Part shown: positions 55,901 to 64,000 of the stretch, piece by piece
Layout of the letters: the number at the start of each line of letters is the position of its first letter
How positions within the stretch are numbered: position 1 is the stretch's first letter
DNA from: Sternotherus odoratus
Lineage: Eukaryota; Chordata; Testudines; Kinosternidae
Length of the DNA: 64,000 nucleotides
Assembly (NCBI GenBank): GCA_032164245.1
Contig: JAVMKO010000001.1
Location: 251,419,644 to 251,483,643 of the forward strand
Direction of reading: 5' to 3'
Translations under genes and position numbers: made by a program
The notes under the pieces: generated by a model
What the model saw: the letters and a program-made list of their open reading frames with translations, nothing else
The model's database searches: none
What the model was told of the DNA's origin: nothing

Positions 55901-58900
55901 CAATTTTGTGTTTGTAACTTTTTAGGAGGGTGACACTAACAATTCCTCTGACTATTGGCCCTTTGAAACCACCTCTGCAGAGCTTCATATATCAGGTCAA
56001 ACTAGTTTCTTCCAGAACCAGTGGACAAGAGGAGGATTTCTGGATACATAGCCTGTTTAAAACCAGGCTTAGGGCCTTCTGATCTGCAAATGGACAGGAT
56101 TTCTGGTCCAAAGTGGGCCCCAATCTTTAGGGAAGAGTTAAAGGACTGTGACCTACTGAGGCCACAAGACTGAGCAGTTGTTCTGAGTTGAGGGTGTGAT
56201 AAAGCACTGCTATGTGGGTGGGGTTTGAAGGATTAATCACCAATCCGAGTCCTTGTTGTAGCATGGGGGTGATCTCTGGCAAGCTTATTAGCATGCATAT
56301 AGGTTTTAGTGTTTTTAGTATTTTCTGTAATGCTTTCTACCTTAAGAATAAATCTGCTTGCTTAGAGGTAGCAATGTGGGAACTCATAACTGACCGTCAC
56401 ACTGTGTGCTCTCTCAGAGGAGAGACTTGAATTGTGTGTGCTTAGACAGCCTCTTTTGCTGAGAAAATCACATGGTCAGAAATCTGTGCAGCCTGTAAAT
56501 CCCCCAGTGAGAAGCGGGAGAGATGCATGTCTCCCCCGAAGAGGCAGTGGTTGGGGAGCTAGAAACCTAGATGTGGGTGCCCTTGCTGGACTGTAGAGGA
56601 AGAATACAGCTGCAGTTGCCCTGAACTTGTGACAGGCTCCACTGCAGAGTGATGGTATGCATTGAGTGACAGCGCTAACTCCTAAAATTCGAGATGTATA
56701 CTCATTTGCTTGTGCCACTTACCATGAGTTGAGCAGTTTGTCCTTGAAAAAGCAGTCTTCAATTTCAAGCCCAAAAGTTAAGTACATAGTTCTTCCCAGC
56801 TGACATTCTTAGTGACCTTTTGTGTTAAGATGTCACTGGTGAGTTCAAGGGATAGCACTGTAAAGGACACCATGCAGAAGTTGTCTGTCAATCTAATCTA
56901 CTACATGTTAGTGCACCAATACAAAAATAGCAGTGATTTGTAGTAACTAATTTTGAAAGCTACACCAAGTACTAGTTCAGATTCAATTGTTCCAAATATA
57001 GCAGCTGTACTTGAAGAGTGAGTTACTTACTTACTTATGCCCGTCACCCCATACATATCTACAGATATGGTACTACCATGATGCAGTCAGTCAATACTTG
57101 TATAGTTAAGCAGATATCATCCTATTTTGAAAATGTTTTTAACGATTTTGCAGCACCTCTTTGTAATGTTGACTCTTTTCAGTGTTTGAAAACTGATAAC
57201 TGCTTTTTTTGGGGGGGCTGCCTTAGATCAGAATGCAGGCCCAAGGCAGTGTGATTCAAGGAGGAATGATGGGCAATTTCATACACATTTACCAAAAAGA
57301 AGGCACTAGAGGACTATGGAAAGTAAGTTCTTCAGCTATTACACTAACTCGTCTGAGGTTGTTCTTGCAATAGCAAGTTTAAAAAAATCAATTTACTATT
57401 GTAAATATTGTTGCATGTAGCTCTACAATGTGGGCCAAAATATTGGTTTAAGATGTACCTGAAGTTGTATATATGTATAGTTAATACTTTTAACTACTAT
57501 ATGACTTACCATGCAAAGATTTTAAAAGTACTTAATTTTTAATGTACATAAACTCACCACTTTGGAATATTATCTTCATTTAACGAAAGGAGTGCAGTGT
57601 ACAAGAGTGTTATGGATATACTTTGGTAGAGTCCTGGTTTTCAGAGGTGAGAGGGAGAGATATCTCTCTCTCATATATCTATCTATCTATCTATCTATCT
57701 ATATCTATTTGTGCGGAGTTAGTGGTCATTTACGCTCGTGTAGTTATTTCATAGGTTTGCAGCTGAGATGCTACCATAGCTGTTGGTGAGATATAGCTTA
57801 TAGCATTTTTTAATCAGATCAATAAACACTTCACAATGGAAGTTAACATTTTGATGATCACCTGGCAGGTCAGTAGCATAGACAGAAATAGATCCCAGGT
57901 CTTCTGAGTCCAAGTTCTGTGCTCTGTCTACCAGGCCACGTGGTTGTGATTTCTATGTATGCTTCCACCTTCCTGTGCACTCTGTTATAGTGGAATAGGG
58001 GGCAGGGGTCATGCTTTGAAATCTTTTGGAGGGTATAATTGCTGACAGGGCTGGTGAGAGCAATCAGACATAGTTTGTCCCAAACTCTTGATAGTTTTAT
58101 GACATGGTATTCTCAGTAACTAAGTGAATAAAGACTGGTCTCTGTCCTTCTCCACTCTTTCCCCACCATCTCCTGCAACATCTAGCCCTAAGCCAGCATC
58201 TAGCTCACCTTACTTTTCCAGTCCCATTTAGCCATGAGCACATAGAAGGTTGTTCCTTGCTGCATAAATATGTGGCACCTTCTGCTGCATACACATGATG
58301 GGCAGCAGCTTACTGGAGGATTGCACACTTCCTTGGTTAGACTGAGCCCCCTTTGCCCCTGCTTCAGGCAGGTTTCCCCATATTTCCCCTAACCTGTCTG
58401 GTCTACCCCCTACAGGGGAGTCGCCTTGACTCATTTCCTGGTCTTTAGAGGTTTTAATTTGCTTTACTTTTGGGAGCGCCTTGATCCTGGCTCACATGGA
58501 GAGCAGAGAGGGGCTTCTGTCCCCAAATGGGTAGAACTTTCCCACATCCTGGTGCACACAGCTATCCATTTTCCCCTCCTAACAGGCACCCTGCCTTCTA
58601 CTCCCTCTGACTTGAGCCCCCAACCTCTTCCTCTCCTCTTCCTGTACCTCAGCACCCCCCACTCCTCTGGCTCTAATCCTCCTAACAATTGTTTGCCTAT
58701 GTAACTTATTTTTTCCTCAAAATAGTTTGAGCACCTTCTGAATTACCTGTCGTATTCAGATTATATTTTCCCAAAACAAAAAAATACCTTGGTACAAGGA
58801 GATTGGAAATATTTGTATGCATATTTTGTACAAAGATTTCTGCCAACTGCGGGTTTCAAATTTATTGCCTGTGTGTAGCTCAAGTTCAGTGACCTTAGCA

Positions 58901-61900
58901 TGTCCCCATGAGCCACCCAAGTCATGCGGAAACTGGCTGACTAGAAACCTCTTGGCTAGATTTTCTGCATGTGTACTTTGTAATCTATTTGGCACATGAA
59001 CATTGAGTTCAGTCCTCTCTAGAAAGTTTAACTCTTTTTTTTTTTTTTTTTTTTTGATCACCATTTTCAATTACGTCCTCAAAGAGGTAGTGCTAGTGCA
59101 TGGAAAGCACTACCATAACAATCTGGGGTATGATCAGAGCCATGATTTGAACCTTATATGTGCACAAAACACATTAGTAGAATTTGTTAACATTAAACGC
59201 TGCCTTTAAGATTTTTTTTTCCCCCTCAAGGACTCCTTTGTTTAAGTGACCTCAAATTCGGATACTTAACTCAGATCACCCAGCTAATTTCAAGACAATC
59301 TGAATAAGCATGTGGCTATTGGAACCCTTGGAGTTAGCTTTTAAATGGGGCTTCTCAACCTTAGCTCTGCTATTAGTTAACAAAAGTTATCCTCTCTTCA
59401 GCTGAAAACTATTACGTGTATTGGTGAGGGTAAAATATTTCCTTGACACAGGGAATATAACTCTTCCATTAACTAACAAATTAACCAAGTTATAACACTT
59501 ACAAGGAGTATTGCAACAGTGTAGAATTTATTTTAACAGCTTTCCGAGCTGACTTAAAATGGAAAGACACCTTTCTATATATTATAGCCTGGTTCAAGAG
59601 CAGGGCTGGTTTTGTTAAATAGCTTCAATATGGGGAGTCTGGCACTGTTAGATGAATGTCTGAAAGCAGGGAGCAGATATTCTGGGAGGGGTTTGGTAAT
59701 TTGAATAGTCTCTTGATTTATAATTTTCTGGTTCAAACTTTGACCACTGAACAACTCCTCTACCACCCTGGGATGTTTCTTGTGATCCGGTGGGTTAAGA
59801 CATGGGTTTAGGAGAATGAGATTTTATTCCAACTTCTACCACAAACCATGTGAACTGAAGTAGTTACTTAAGCTGTGCACATCTTTTTCCCATCAACAAA
59901 ACTGGAATAGTTTCTGCAGTGTGGAGGAATTAGGTACTAGCCATTTAAATGGTGTGGGAAGTCCTTTGTAAAACATGTTATGATTTGCTGATGAAAAGCA
60001 CTACAGGATTTAAAATAAACTGTACCTGGTTGGAATTGAATAATATTTAATGAACTTCTTCTCACCTGTAACTATAATCAGGGGTTTTCAAATTTTCAGT
60101 TTGCATCATATCTTAGAGTGGCATGGACTGCCTTGTAAGCCATTCATTACTACAGAAAATCTCTGTGGCCACTACTGAAATTCTATGCATGACCAATATT
60201 TGCATTTCCATCTGTTGAGAAACATTAGTGGTTAGTCTTCGAAAAATGCAGTCAGTCTACTTTTGCTCTCCATTTTCTCTCCCCCCTCAATATTGTTGGT
60301 CTCTCTCAGACTGTAAGATGAGCCAGCACAAGCCTGCCATCTCTCCGCAGACTACCAGCTGCAAGTCCAAAGATTTCAGTCTGAGAACGTCTGCTTGTAG
60401 ATCAGTGATGGCGAACCCGTGGCACGCGTGCCACTGCCGGCACGCCGAGCCATCTCTGTGGGCACGCCGCTCGTGAGCCAGATGTGGCTCTTTTGAGTCT
60501 GTCATCTGGCTCGCGTGGCGCTCTCTGTCCGCGAGGCTGGGGGGCGGGGGAGGCGGTGTGGCGCGGCGCTCTCTGTCCGCGAGGCTGGGGGGCGGGGGAG
60601 GCGGTGTGGCGCGGCGCTCTCTGTCCGCGAGGCTGGGGGGCGGGGGAGGCGGTGTGGCGCGGCGCTCTCTGACCGCGAGGCTGGGGGGCGGGGGAGGTGG
60701 TGTGGCGCTCTCTGACCGCGAGGCTGGGGGGCGGGGGAGGCGGTGTGGCGCGGCGCTGCTGTGACCGCGAGGCTGGGGGGCGTGTCGCTCTTCTCCTTCC
60801 CTCGCTGGAGTCGGGTCACAGCAGCGTGACCCAGCGAACAAGTAAGTGCCGGGGGGGGGGGTAAGCGGTGTGCAAGGGGGTGTTGGGGGAAGGCTGGGCT
60901 GGGAGCGGGGGTAAGCGGTGTGGGGGAGAGACCGGGCTGGGTGGGTCAGTTGGGGGGGGTTGGAGGAAAGGAGGTTTGGGGGGGAGAGACCGGGCTGGGT
61001 GGGTCAGTTGGGGGGGGTTGGAGGAAAGGAGGTTTGGGGGGGAGAGACCGGGCTGGGTGGGTCAGTTGGGGGGGGTTGGAGGAAAGGAGGTTTGGGGGGG
61101 AGAGACCGGGCTGGGTGGGTCAGTTGGGGGGGGTTGGAGGAAAGGAGGTTTGGGGGGGAGAGACCGGGCTGGGTGGGTCAGTTGGGGGGGGTTGGAGGAA
61201 AGGAGGTTTGGGGGGGAGAGACCGGGCTGGGTGGGTCAGTTGGGGGGTTGGAGGAAAGGAGGTTTGGGGGGGAGAGACCGGGCTGGGTGGGTCAGTTGGG
61301 GGGGGTTGGAGGAAAGGAAGTTTGGGGGGGAGAGGGCTGGGTGGGTCAGTTGGGGGGGGTTGGAGGAAAGGAAGTTTGGGGGGGAGAGACCTGGCTGGGT
61401 GGGTCAGTTGGGGGGTTGGAGGAAAGGAGGTTTGGGGGGGAGAGACCGGGCTGGGTGGGTCAGTTGGGGGGGGTTGGAGGAAAGGAGGTTTGGGGGGGAG
61501 AGACCGGGCTGGGTGGGTCAGTTGGGGGGGGTTGGAGGAAAGGAGGTTTGGGGGGGAGAGACCGGGCTGGGTGGGTCAGTTGGGGGGGGTTGGAGGAAAG
61601 GAGGTTTGGGGGGGAGAGACCGGGCTGGGTGGGTCAGTTGGGGGGGGTTGGAGGAAAGGAGGTTTGGGGGGGAGAGACCGGGGTGGGTGGGAGGGAAGGA
61701 GGTTTTGGGGGGAGAGACCGGGCTGGGTGGGAGGGAAGGAGGTTTTGGGGGGAGAGACCGGGATGAGTGGGTCAGTTGGGGGGGGGGTGTACAGTTGTTG
61801 TTTTTTGTTTTGTTTTTTGTTTTTTTGTTTTTTTCAATTAAAAAAATGTTTAATGGAAAGCTCTGTTATTGTGTTTTTCTTTTTAAACAAAAGCTGTTAA

Positions 61901-63704
61901 TTAGTTTGAAAAACTGTACGAATTGTTTTTTCTAAACTAAAACCTCGTTATTCAGGTTTAATTGCAGTGTTGGCACTTTGAAAAAAACAAGTCGTTTTGG
62001 TTTGCAGTTTGGGCACTCGGGCTCAAAAAGGTTTGCCATCACTGTTGTAGATGATGGCTGAGATGTTGGTGGGGCAATATGGGGAAGCTTAGATTGCTGC
62101 TGTGCTTTCACCAGGGTGGTCTGTCTGGGATCTTTTACAAGAACTACATTTATACACCTTAATACCATATACCACTTTATAAAGTTTTTTTAAAAAGTGT
62201 TTTCTCAGTATCCAAATCTTGTTCTGGGAATATTTCATAGGTGCTTTTAATCTAAAATGTAATGGTATTTCTGACATCTTCAATCAGATGTACAAAAGAT
62301 GCCACTTTTAAAATCTCTAACATTATACATTTGTTTTGCCAGGGGGTGTCCCTAACAGCTCAGAGAGCTGCTATTGTTGTAGGAGTGGAGCTGCCAGTCT
62401 ATGATCTCACCAAGAAGCACATAATTATGTCTGGACTCATGGGAGACACTGTGTATACTCACTTCCTGTAAGCTTGAACAGGCATAAGAGTGAAGTTTAC
62501 AAAGATCTAGTTCAGGGGTCTCAAACTCAAATGACCATGAGGGCCGCATGAGGGCTAGTGCACTGGCTCGAGGGCCGCACCACTGACACACACACACACC
62601 CTCGCTGCCCCGGCTGTGCCCCCACTCCACCCCTTCCATGAGGACTAGTGCACTGGCCCGAGGGCCGCACCACTGACATACACCCCGCCCTTGCTGCCCC
62701 GGCTCCGCCCCCACTCCACCCCTTCCAAGAGGTCCCACCCCTGCCCCACCTCCTCCTCTGAGCACGCAGCTCCCCATTCCCTCCTGGAAAGCGCTAGGCA
62801 CCACCAACAGCTGTTTGGCAAACAAAGCAAGAGCAATCTAGGAAGTCCAGAGCTAGAAACACACACGGCCCAGCCAGGCAGCAGAGAAGCCTCCACTTCT
62901 GGCCCCTCCGTCCTGCAAACTGCTATGGGGGGACCGGGGGGGGGGGGGGGGGCGCCAGGAAGCTTGGCGGGCCGCAGGGAAGGGCTTTGCGGGCCGCATG
63001 TGGCCCCCGGGCCGCATGTTTGAGACCCCTGATCTAGTTGTATGATCCCCTTACAGAAGTTGCACTAATTTTAATGTTGGACTTTTCAGAGAATAAATTA
63101 ATTTCACATTTCGTTTTTTCTCACCATCAGTTGGTGTATATATTTACTTCTAGTGTATTTAAATGGTTACTTGCAGTATTTCAATGACATTTCATGCTCT
63201 GAAAGCCAATAGTGTTTTTTGTGCTGTTCATGTATTTTTTGACCTGTATAGACATTTTTATGGTTCAAAATACCTACATTGGGTGTGTATATAAAGGATG
63301 AAACTAAAAATCCATCCTGATATTTTAAGAGTAGTAAAGACATTTTAAAGTATGAAATTTCTTCCTGATGGTTACTCTGTGTGTGTATAAGTCTTCGCCT
63401 GTGATGTATTTTTTCAGGTAAACTAACTGAAAAAGTAGTTTATTAATAGAAATGCAAAAACAACTTTTAGCCATAGCAGAAATTTTTAATTTTCCATAAG
63501 GTGTTTCTGTATATTTCTAAGTTGCTGGGAGTAGGTCATTTTTCTAATGGTTTATCTTTCATTAGCTCAAGCTTCACCTGTGGATTAGCTGGAGCACTTG
63601 CATCAAATCCAGTTGATGTTGTGAGGACACGGCTGATGAACCAGCGAAGATTTCAAGATGGAACACATTCAGGGTATAAGAATACTTTGGATTGCTTGTT
63701 ACAA
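49843..63704 (+). CDS. SLC25A30: SLC25A30, kidney mitochondrial carrier protein 1, 3' end outside window
   Basis: Coding exons are 49843-49906, 51355-51502, 52939-53033, 54514-54599, 57227-57322, 62343-62467 and 63566-63704. They give 753 nt (251 codons) in a continuous frame with GT-AG introns. The human protein is 291 residues as I remember it, so one exon of about 40 codons lies beyond the window. The product begins [20 protein letters not shown] and has the three SLC25 repeats with signatures PIDLTK (residues 25-30), PTDVLK (126-131) and PVDVVR (220-225). It should be a six-helix carrier of the inner mitochondrial membrane, in the SLC25A14/SLC25A30 branch related to uncoupling proteins. 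The very short N-terminus favours SLC25A30 over SLC25A14. Three introns carry hAT elements within about 20-80 bp of a splice donor. Confidence 0.96.
49907..51354 (+). other. SLC25A30 intron between coding exons 1 and 2
   Basis: AT-rich; one G15 tract near 50191 and a T10 tract near 50671. No recognisable repeat or RNA. Confidence 0.6.
51355..51502 (+). CDS. SLC25A30: SLC25A30 coding exon 2
   Basis: The acceptor is GACTTTAAG and the donor GTAAAA. It encodes the first carrier signature [14 protein letters not shown] and runs through GLKALYS. Confidence 0.95.
52939..53033 (+). CDS. SLC25A30: SLC25A30 coding exon 3
   Basis: The acceptor is TTTTATAG and the donor GTGAGT. It encodes [20 protein letters not shown] and then [12 protein letters not shown] hAT carrying a kinase exon begins 80 bp after this exon. 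Confidence 0.95.
53180..53345. repeat. Partial tandem duplication of the captured PKC exon end
   Basis: The block starting GGGTCTCACCAGATGAAGTC occurs near 53181 and again near 53292. Both copies continue with GTGCAGTGGCTGCA and an AAC/TGGGCTG tail. Between them are short GGGGCTCTGGG-type repeats. The exon end and donor were thus duplicated inside the hAT. Confidence 0.75.
53298..53467 (-). pseudogene. Captured first coding exon of a conventional protein kinase C (PKC-gamma-like)
   Basis: On the minus strand an ATG at 53467 opens [19 protein letters not shown], followed by [11 protein letters not shown] and then [16 protein letters not shown]. This is the N-terminus and first zinc-binding part of a PKC C1A domain. 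KPLFC and KSHKF fit PKC-gamma better than alpha or beta (from memory of human proteins). Directly after the exon lies a splice-donor-like CTG/GTGAGA, so genomic DNA, not mRNA, was captured. The rest of the kinase is absent, so it cannot make a kinase. Confidence 0.85.
54514..54599 (+). CDS. SLC25A30: SLC25A30 coding exon 4
   Basis: The acceptor is CTGGAATAG and the donor GTATGT. It encodes [20 protein letters not shown] and then IANPTDVLK, ending with the second carrier signature. Confidence 0.95.
54880..55195. mobile_element. Tigger/pogo-type MITE (316 bp)
   Basis: The ends CAGTAAACGCTCGATTTAACG and its near complement at 55172-55195 form imperfect inverted repeats, flanked by TA on both sides (54878-54879 and 55196-55197). 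This is as expected for Tc1/mariner-pogo elements. The interior is GC-rich with a GGGCGGGCTGGCTGCCGGCTC block repeated. Confidence 0.8.
55198..57226 (+). other. SLC25A30 intron segment, mostly unclassified
   Basis: A stretch at about 55920-56550 resembles a dispersed turtle repeat, but I cannot define its ends. Otherwise unique-looking. Confidence 0.4.
57227..57322 (+). CDS. SLC25A30: SLC25A30 coding exon 5
   Basis: The acceptor CTGCCTTAG follows an odd G7 run; the donor is GTAAGT. It encodes [18 protein letters not shown] and then [14 protein letters not shown]. Confidence 0.95.
57672..57711 (+). repeat. (ATCT)n microsatellite
   Basis: CATATATCTATCTATCTATC and continuing, about 40 bp, in SLC25A30 intron 6. 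Confidence 0.9.
57855..57955 (-). repeat. MIR-like ancient SINE fragment in SLC25A30 intron 6
   Basis: CAGGTCAGTAGCATAGACAG, GATCCCAGGTCTTCTGAG and TGCTCTGTCTACCAGGCCACG match the minus-strand right part of MIR. Confidence 0.55.
57956..60394 (+). other. SLC25A30 intron segment, nothing recognised
   Basis: AT-rich, with a T22 run near 59033. Short open frames only. Confidence 0.5.
60515..60780. repeat. 48-bp minisatellite inside hAT
   Basis: About five to six copies of a unit beginning CTCTCTGTCCGCGAGGCTGG (starts at 60521, 60569, 60617, 60665 and on). The period of 48 is a multiple of 3, which gives a repetitive open frame that is not evidence of a gene. Confidence 0.9.
60927..61785. repeat. 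58-bp G-rich minisatellite inside hAT, about 16 copies
   Basis: The unit contains ACCGGGCTGGGTGGGTCAG; starts are at 60931, 60989, 61047, 61105, 61163, 61221 and on, with slightly shorter or damaged copies near 61277-61445 and 61677-61757. The unit has no stop codon, and a period of 58 shifts frame at every copy, so all three plus-strand frames stay open. Many G-runs per unit suggest quadruplex potential. Confidence 0.95.
62343..62467 (+). CDS. SLC25A30: SLC25A30 coding exon 6
   Basis: The acceptor is TTTTGCCAG and the donor GTAAGC. It encodes [20 protein letters not shown], then [16 protein letters not shown] and VYTHF. A hAT begins 46 bp after this exon. Confidence 0.95.
62513..63031. mobile_element. 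hAT-type transposon (519 bp) next to SLC25A30 coding exon 6
   Basis: The ends are CAGGGGTCTCAAAC and GTTTGAGACCCCTG, perfect inverted repeats. The 8-bp target duplication ATCTAGTT is perfect (62505-62512 and 63032-63039). The interior repeats a GAGGGCCGCACCACTGACA block twice and has a G15 run at about 62937. Confidence 0.92.
63566..63704 (+). CDS. SLC25A30: SLC25A30 coding exon 7 (penultimate)
   Basis: The acceptor is TTTCATTAG and the donor GTAAGT. It encodes [20 protein letters not shown] and on to NTLDCLLQ, with the third carrier signature. A partial hAT starts only about 20 bp after the exon. Confidence 0.95.
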
Positions 63705-63723
63705 GTAAGTGTAAAGTGTATAG

Positions 63724-63889
63724 CCAGGTTTCTCAAACTGGGGGTCGCGACCCCCCGGGGGGTTGCACAGCGCTCCCCGGGGGGTTTGCGAGCTCCTGCC
63801 GCTGCAACTCGTGGCGGCGGGGCTGGCGGGCAGCTGGCCGGCCGCAACTCGCGGCGGGGCTGGCGGGCAGCCGGCCGGCCGCAACTTTC
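63724..63889. mobile_element. Partial hAT-type element 20 bp after SLC25A30 coding exon 7
   Basis: It begins CAGGTTTCTCAAACTGGGGG, like the ends of the 36911 and 44160 elements, followed by GTCGCGACCCCC. It contains two or three copies of a GGCGGGGCTGGCGGGCAGC block, and stops where CR1 sequence begins. No right terminus is seen. Confidence 0.65.
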
Positions 63890-64000
63890 CCAATGAAATT
63901 CATAGGCTGCAGGATTAAAACACACAAAGACTTCACGTAGTGCACTGTCAACCCATGGAACTCGTTGCCAGAGGATGCTGTGAAGGCTAAAAGTAAAACT
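63890..64000 (+). mobile_element. CR1 LINE 3' region fragment, continues past window
   Basis: AATGAAATTCATAGGCTGCAG, CTTCACGTAGTGCACTGTCAA, CCATGGAACTCGTTGCCAG and GATGCTGTGAAGGCTAAAAG follow a turtle CR1 3' region as I remember it. It directly abuts the partial hAT. Confidence 0.8.

Larger units (their letters stand above)
60403..62044. mobile_element. hAT-type transposon made largely of minisatellites (1642 bp)
   Basis: The left end CAGTGATGGCGAACC matches the complement of the right end GGTTTGCCATCACTG almost perfectly. An 8-bp target duplication TTGTAGAT flanks it (60395-60402 and 62045-62052). Nothing inside looks like a transposase. Most of the length is two G-rich tandem arrays followed by a T-rich segment. 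It lies in SLC25A30 intron 6. Confidence 0.9.

Noticed and set aside
60868..61935. Long glycine/tryptophan-rich open frame of 355 codons
   Set aside because: It is produced by a stop-free 58-bp tandem repeat and is open in all three frames; no start context, domain or splice support.
49843..63704. Assignment of the carrier gene to SLC25A14 (UCP5)
   Set aside because: The protein starts directly at [13 protein letters not shown] without the N-terminal extension of SLC25A14, and the inferred total of about 291 residues fits SLC25A30.
1..64000. CRISPR arrays, operons, bacterial promoters or attachment sites
   Set aside because: The window is vertebrate nuclear DNA; tandem repeats here have no spacer structure.

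Overview
This is nuclear DNA from an amniote vertebrate, most likely a cryptodiran turtle. I infer that from the repeats: tRNA-derived SINEs of the turtle (Cry/PolIII) type, two CR1 LINE subfamilies, many hAT-type DNA transposons and a few old MIR-like SINEs. Two genes can be read exon by exon. TPT1 (TCTP) is complete on the minus strand, with coding exons between 19411 and 14400, a TOP/TATA promoter in a CpG island, and 3' UTR and poly(A) signal near 14200. SLC25A30 (a mitochondrial carrier, KMCP1) is on the plus strand from about 48.28 kb. Its seven visible coding exons (49843-63704) give 251 codons, and the last coding exon lies beyond the window. All frames and splice sites join cleanly in both genes.

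Layout. 1-13.2 kb: intergenic, with MIR-like SINEs, an LTR-like element, a CR1 tail, a MITE split by a palindromic SINE, a solo LTR with an internal minisatellite (8032-8771) and a small hAT. 13.2-14.6 kb: two good H/ACA snoRNA candidates and one decayed relative, on the TPT1 strand and straddling its 3' end. 14.2-19.5 kb: TPT1. 19.5-48 kb: intergenic DNA between two divergently oriented genes, holding CR1 copies, a Gypsy reverse transcriptase relic, five hAT elements with terminal inverted repeats and 8-bp target duplications, one more probable hAT relative, LTR-like pieces and C-rich repeats. 48-64 kb: SLC25A30, whose introns hold four more hATs and a Tigger/pogo-type MITE.

The most interesting structure is in the mobile elements. 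(1) Seven SINE insertions share an odd architecture: an intact tRNA-like 5' end at one edge, followed by an inverted SINE segment that always stops at about the same internal point. All are bounded by 9-14 bp target-site duplications, and in the five palindromic ones each inverted arm carries the private bases of its own direct arm. They look like single self-templated insertion products, with an order opposite to classical twin priming. (2) A 1148-bp hAT element in a SLC25A30 intron carries a captured first coding exon of a conventional protein kinase C (closest to PKC-gamma), including a splice donor, so it is a Pack-type hAT. (3) A 1642-bp hAT consists largely of two minisatellites. (4) Another hAT contains a perfect 70-bp inverted repeat. 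No CRISPR, operon or other prokaryotic feature is present.
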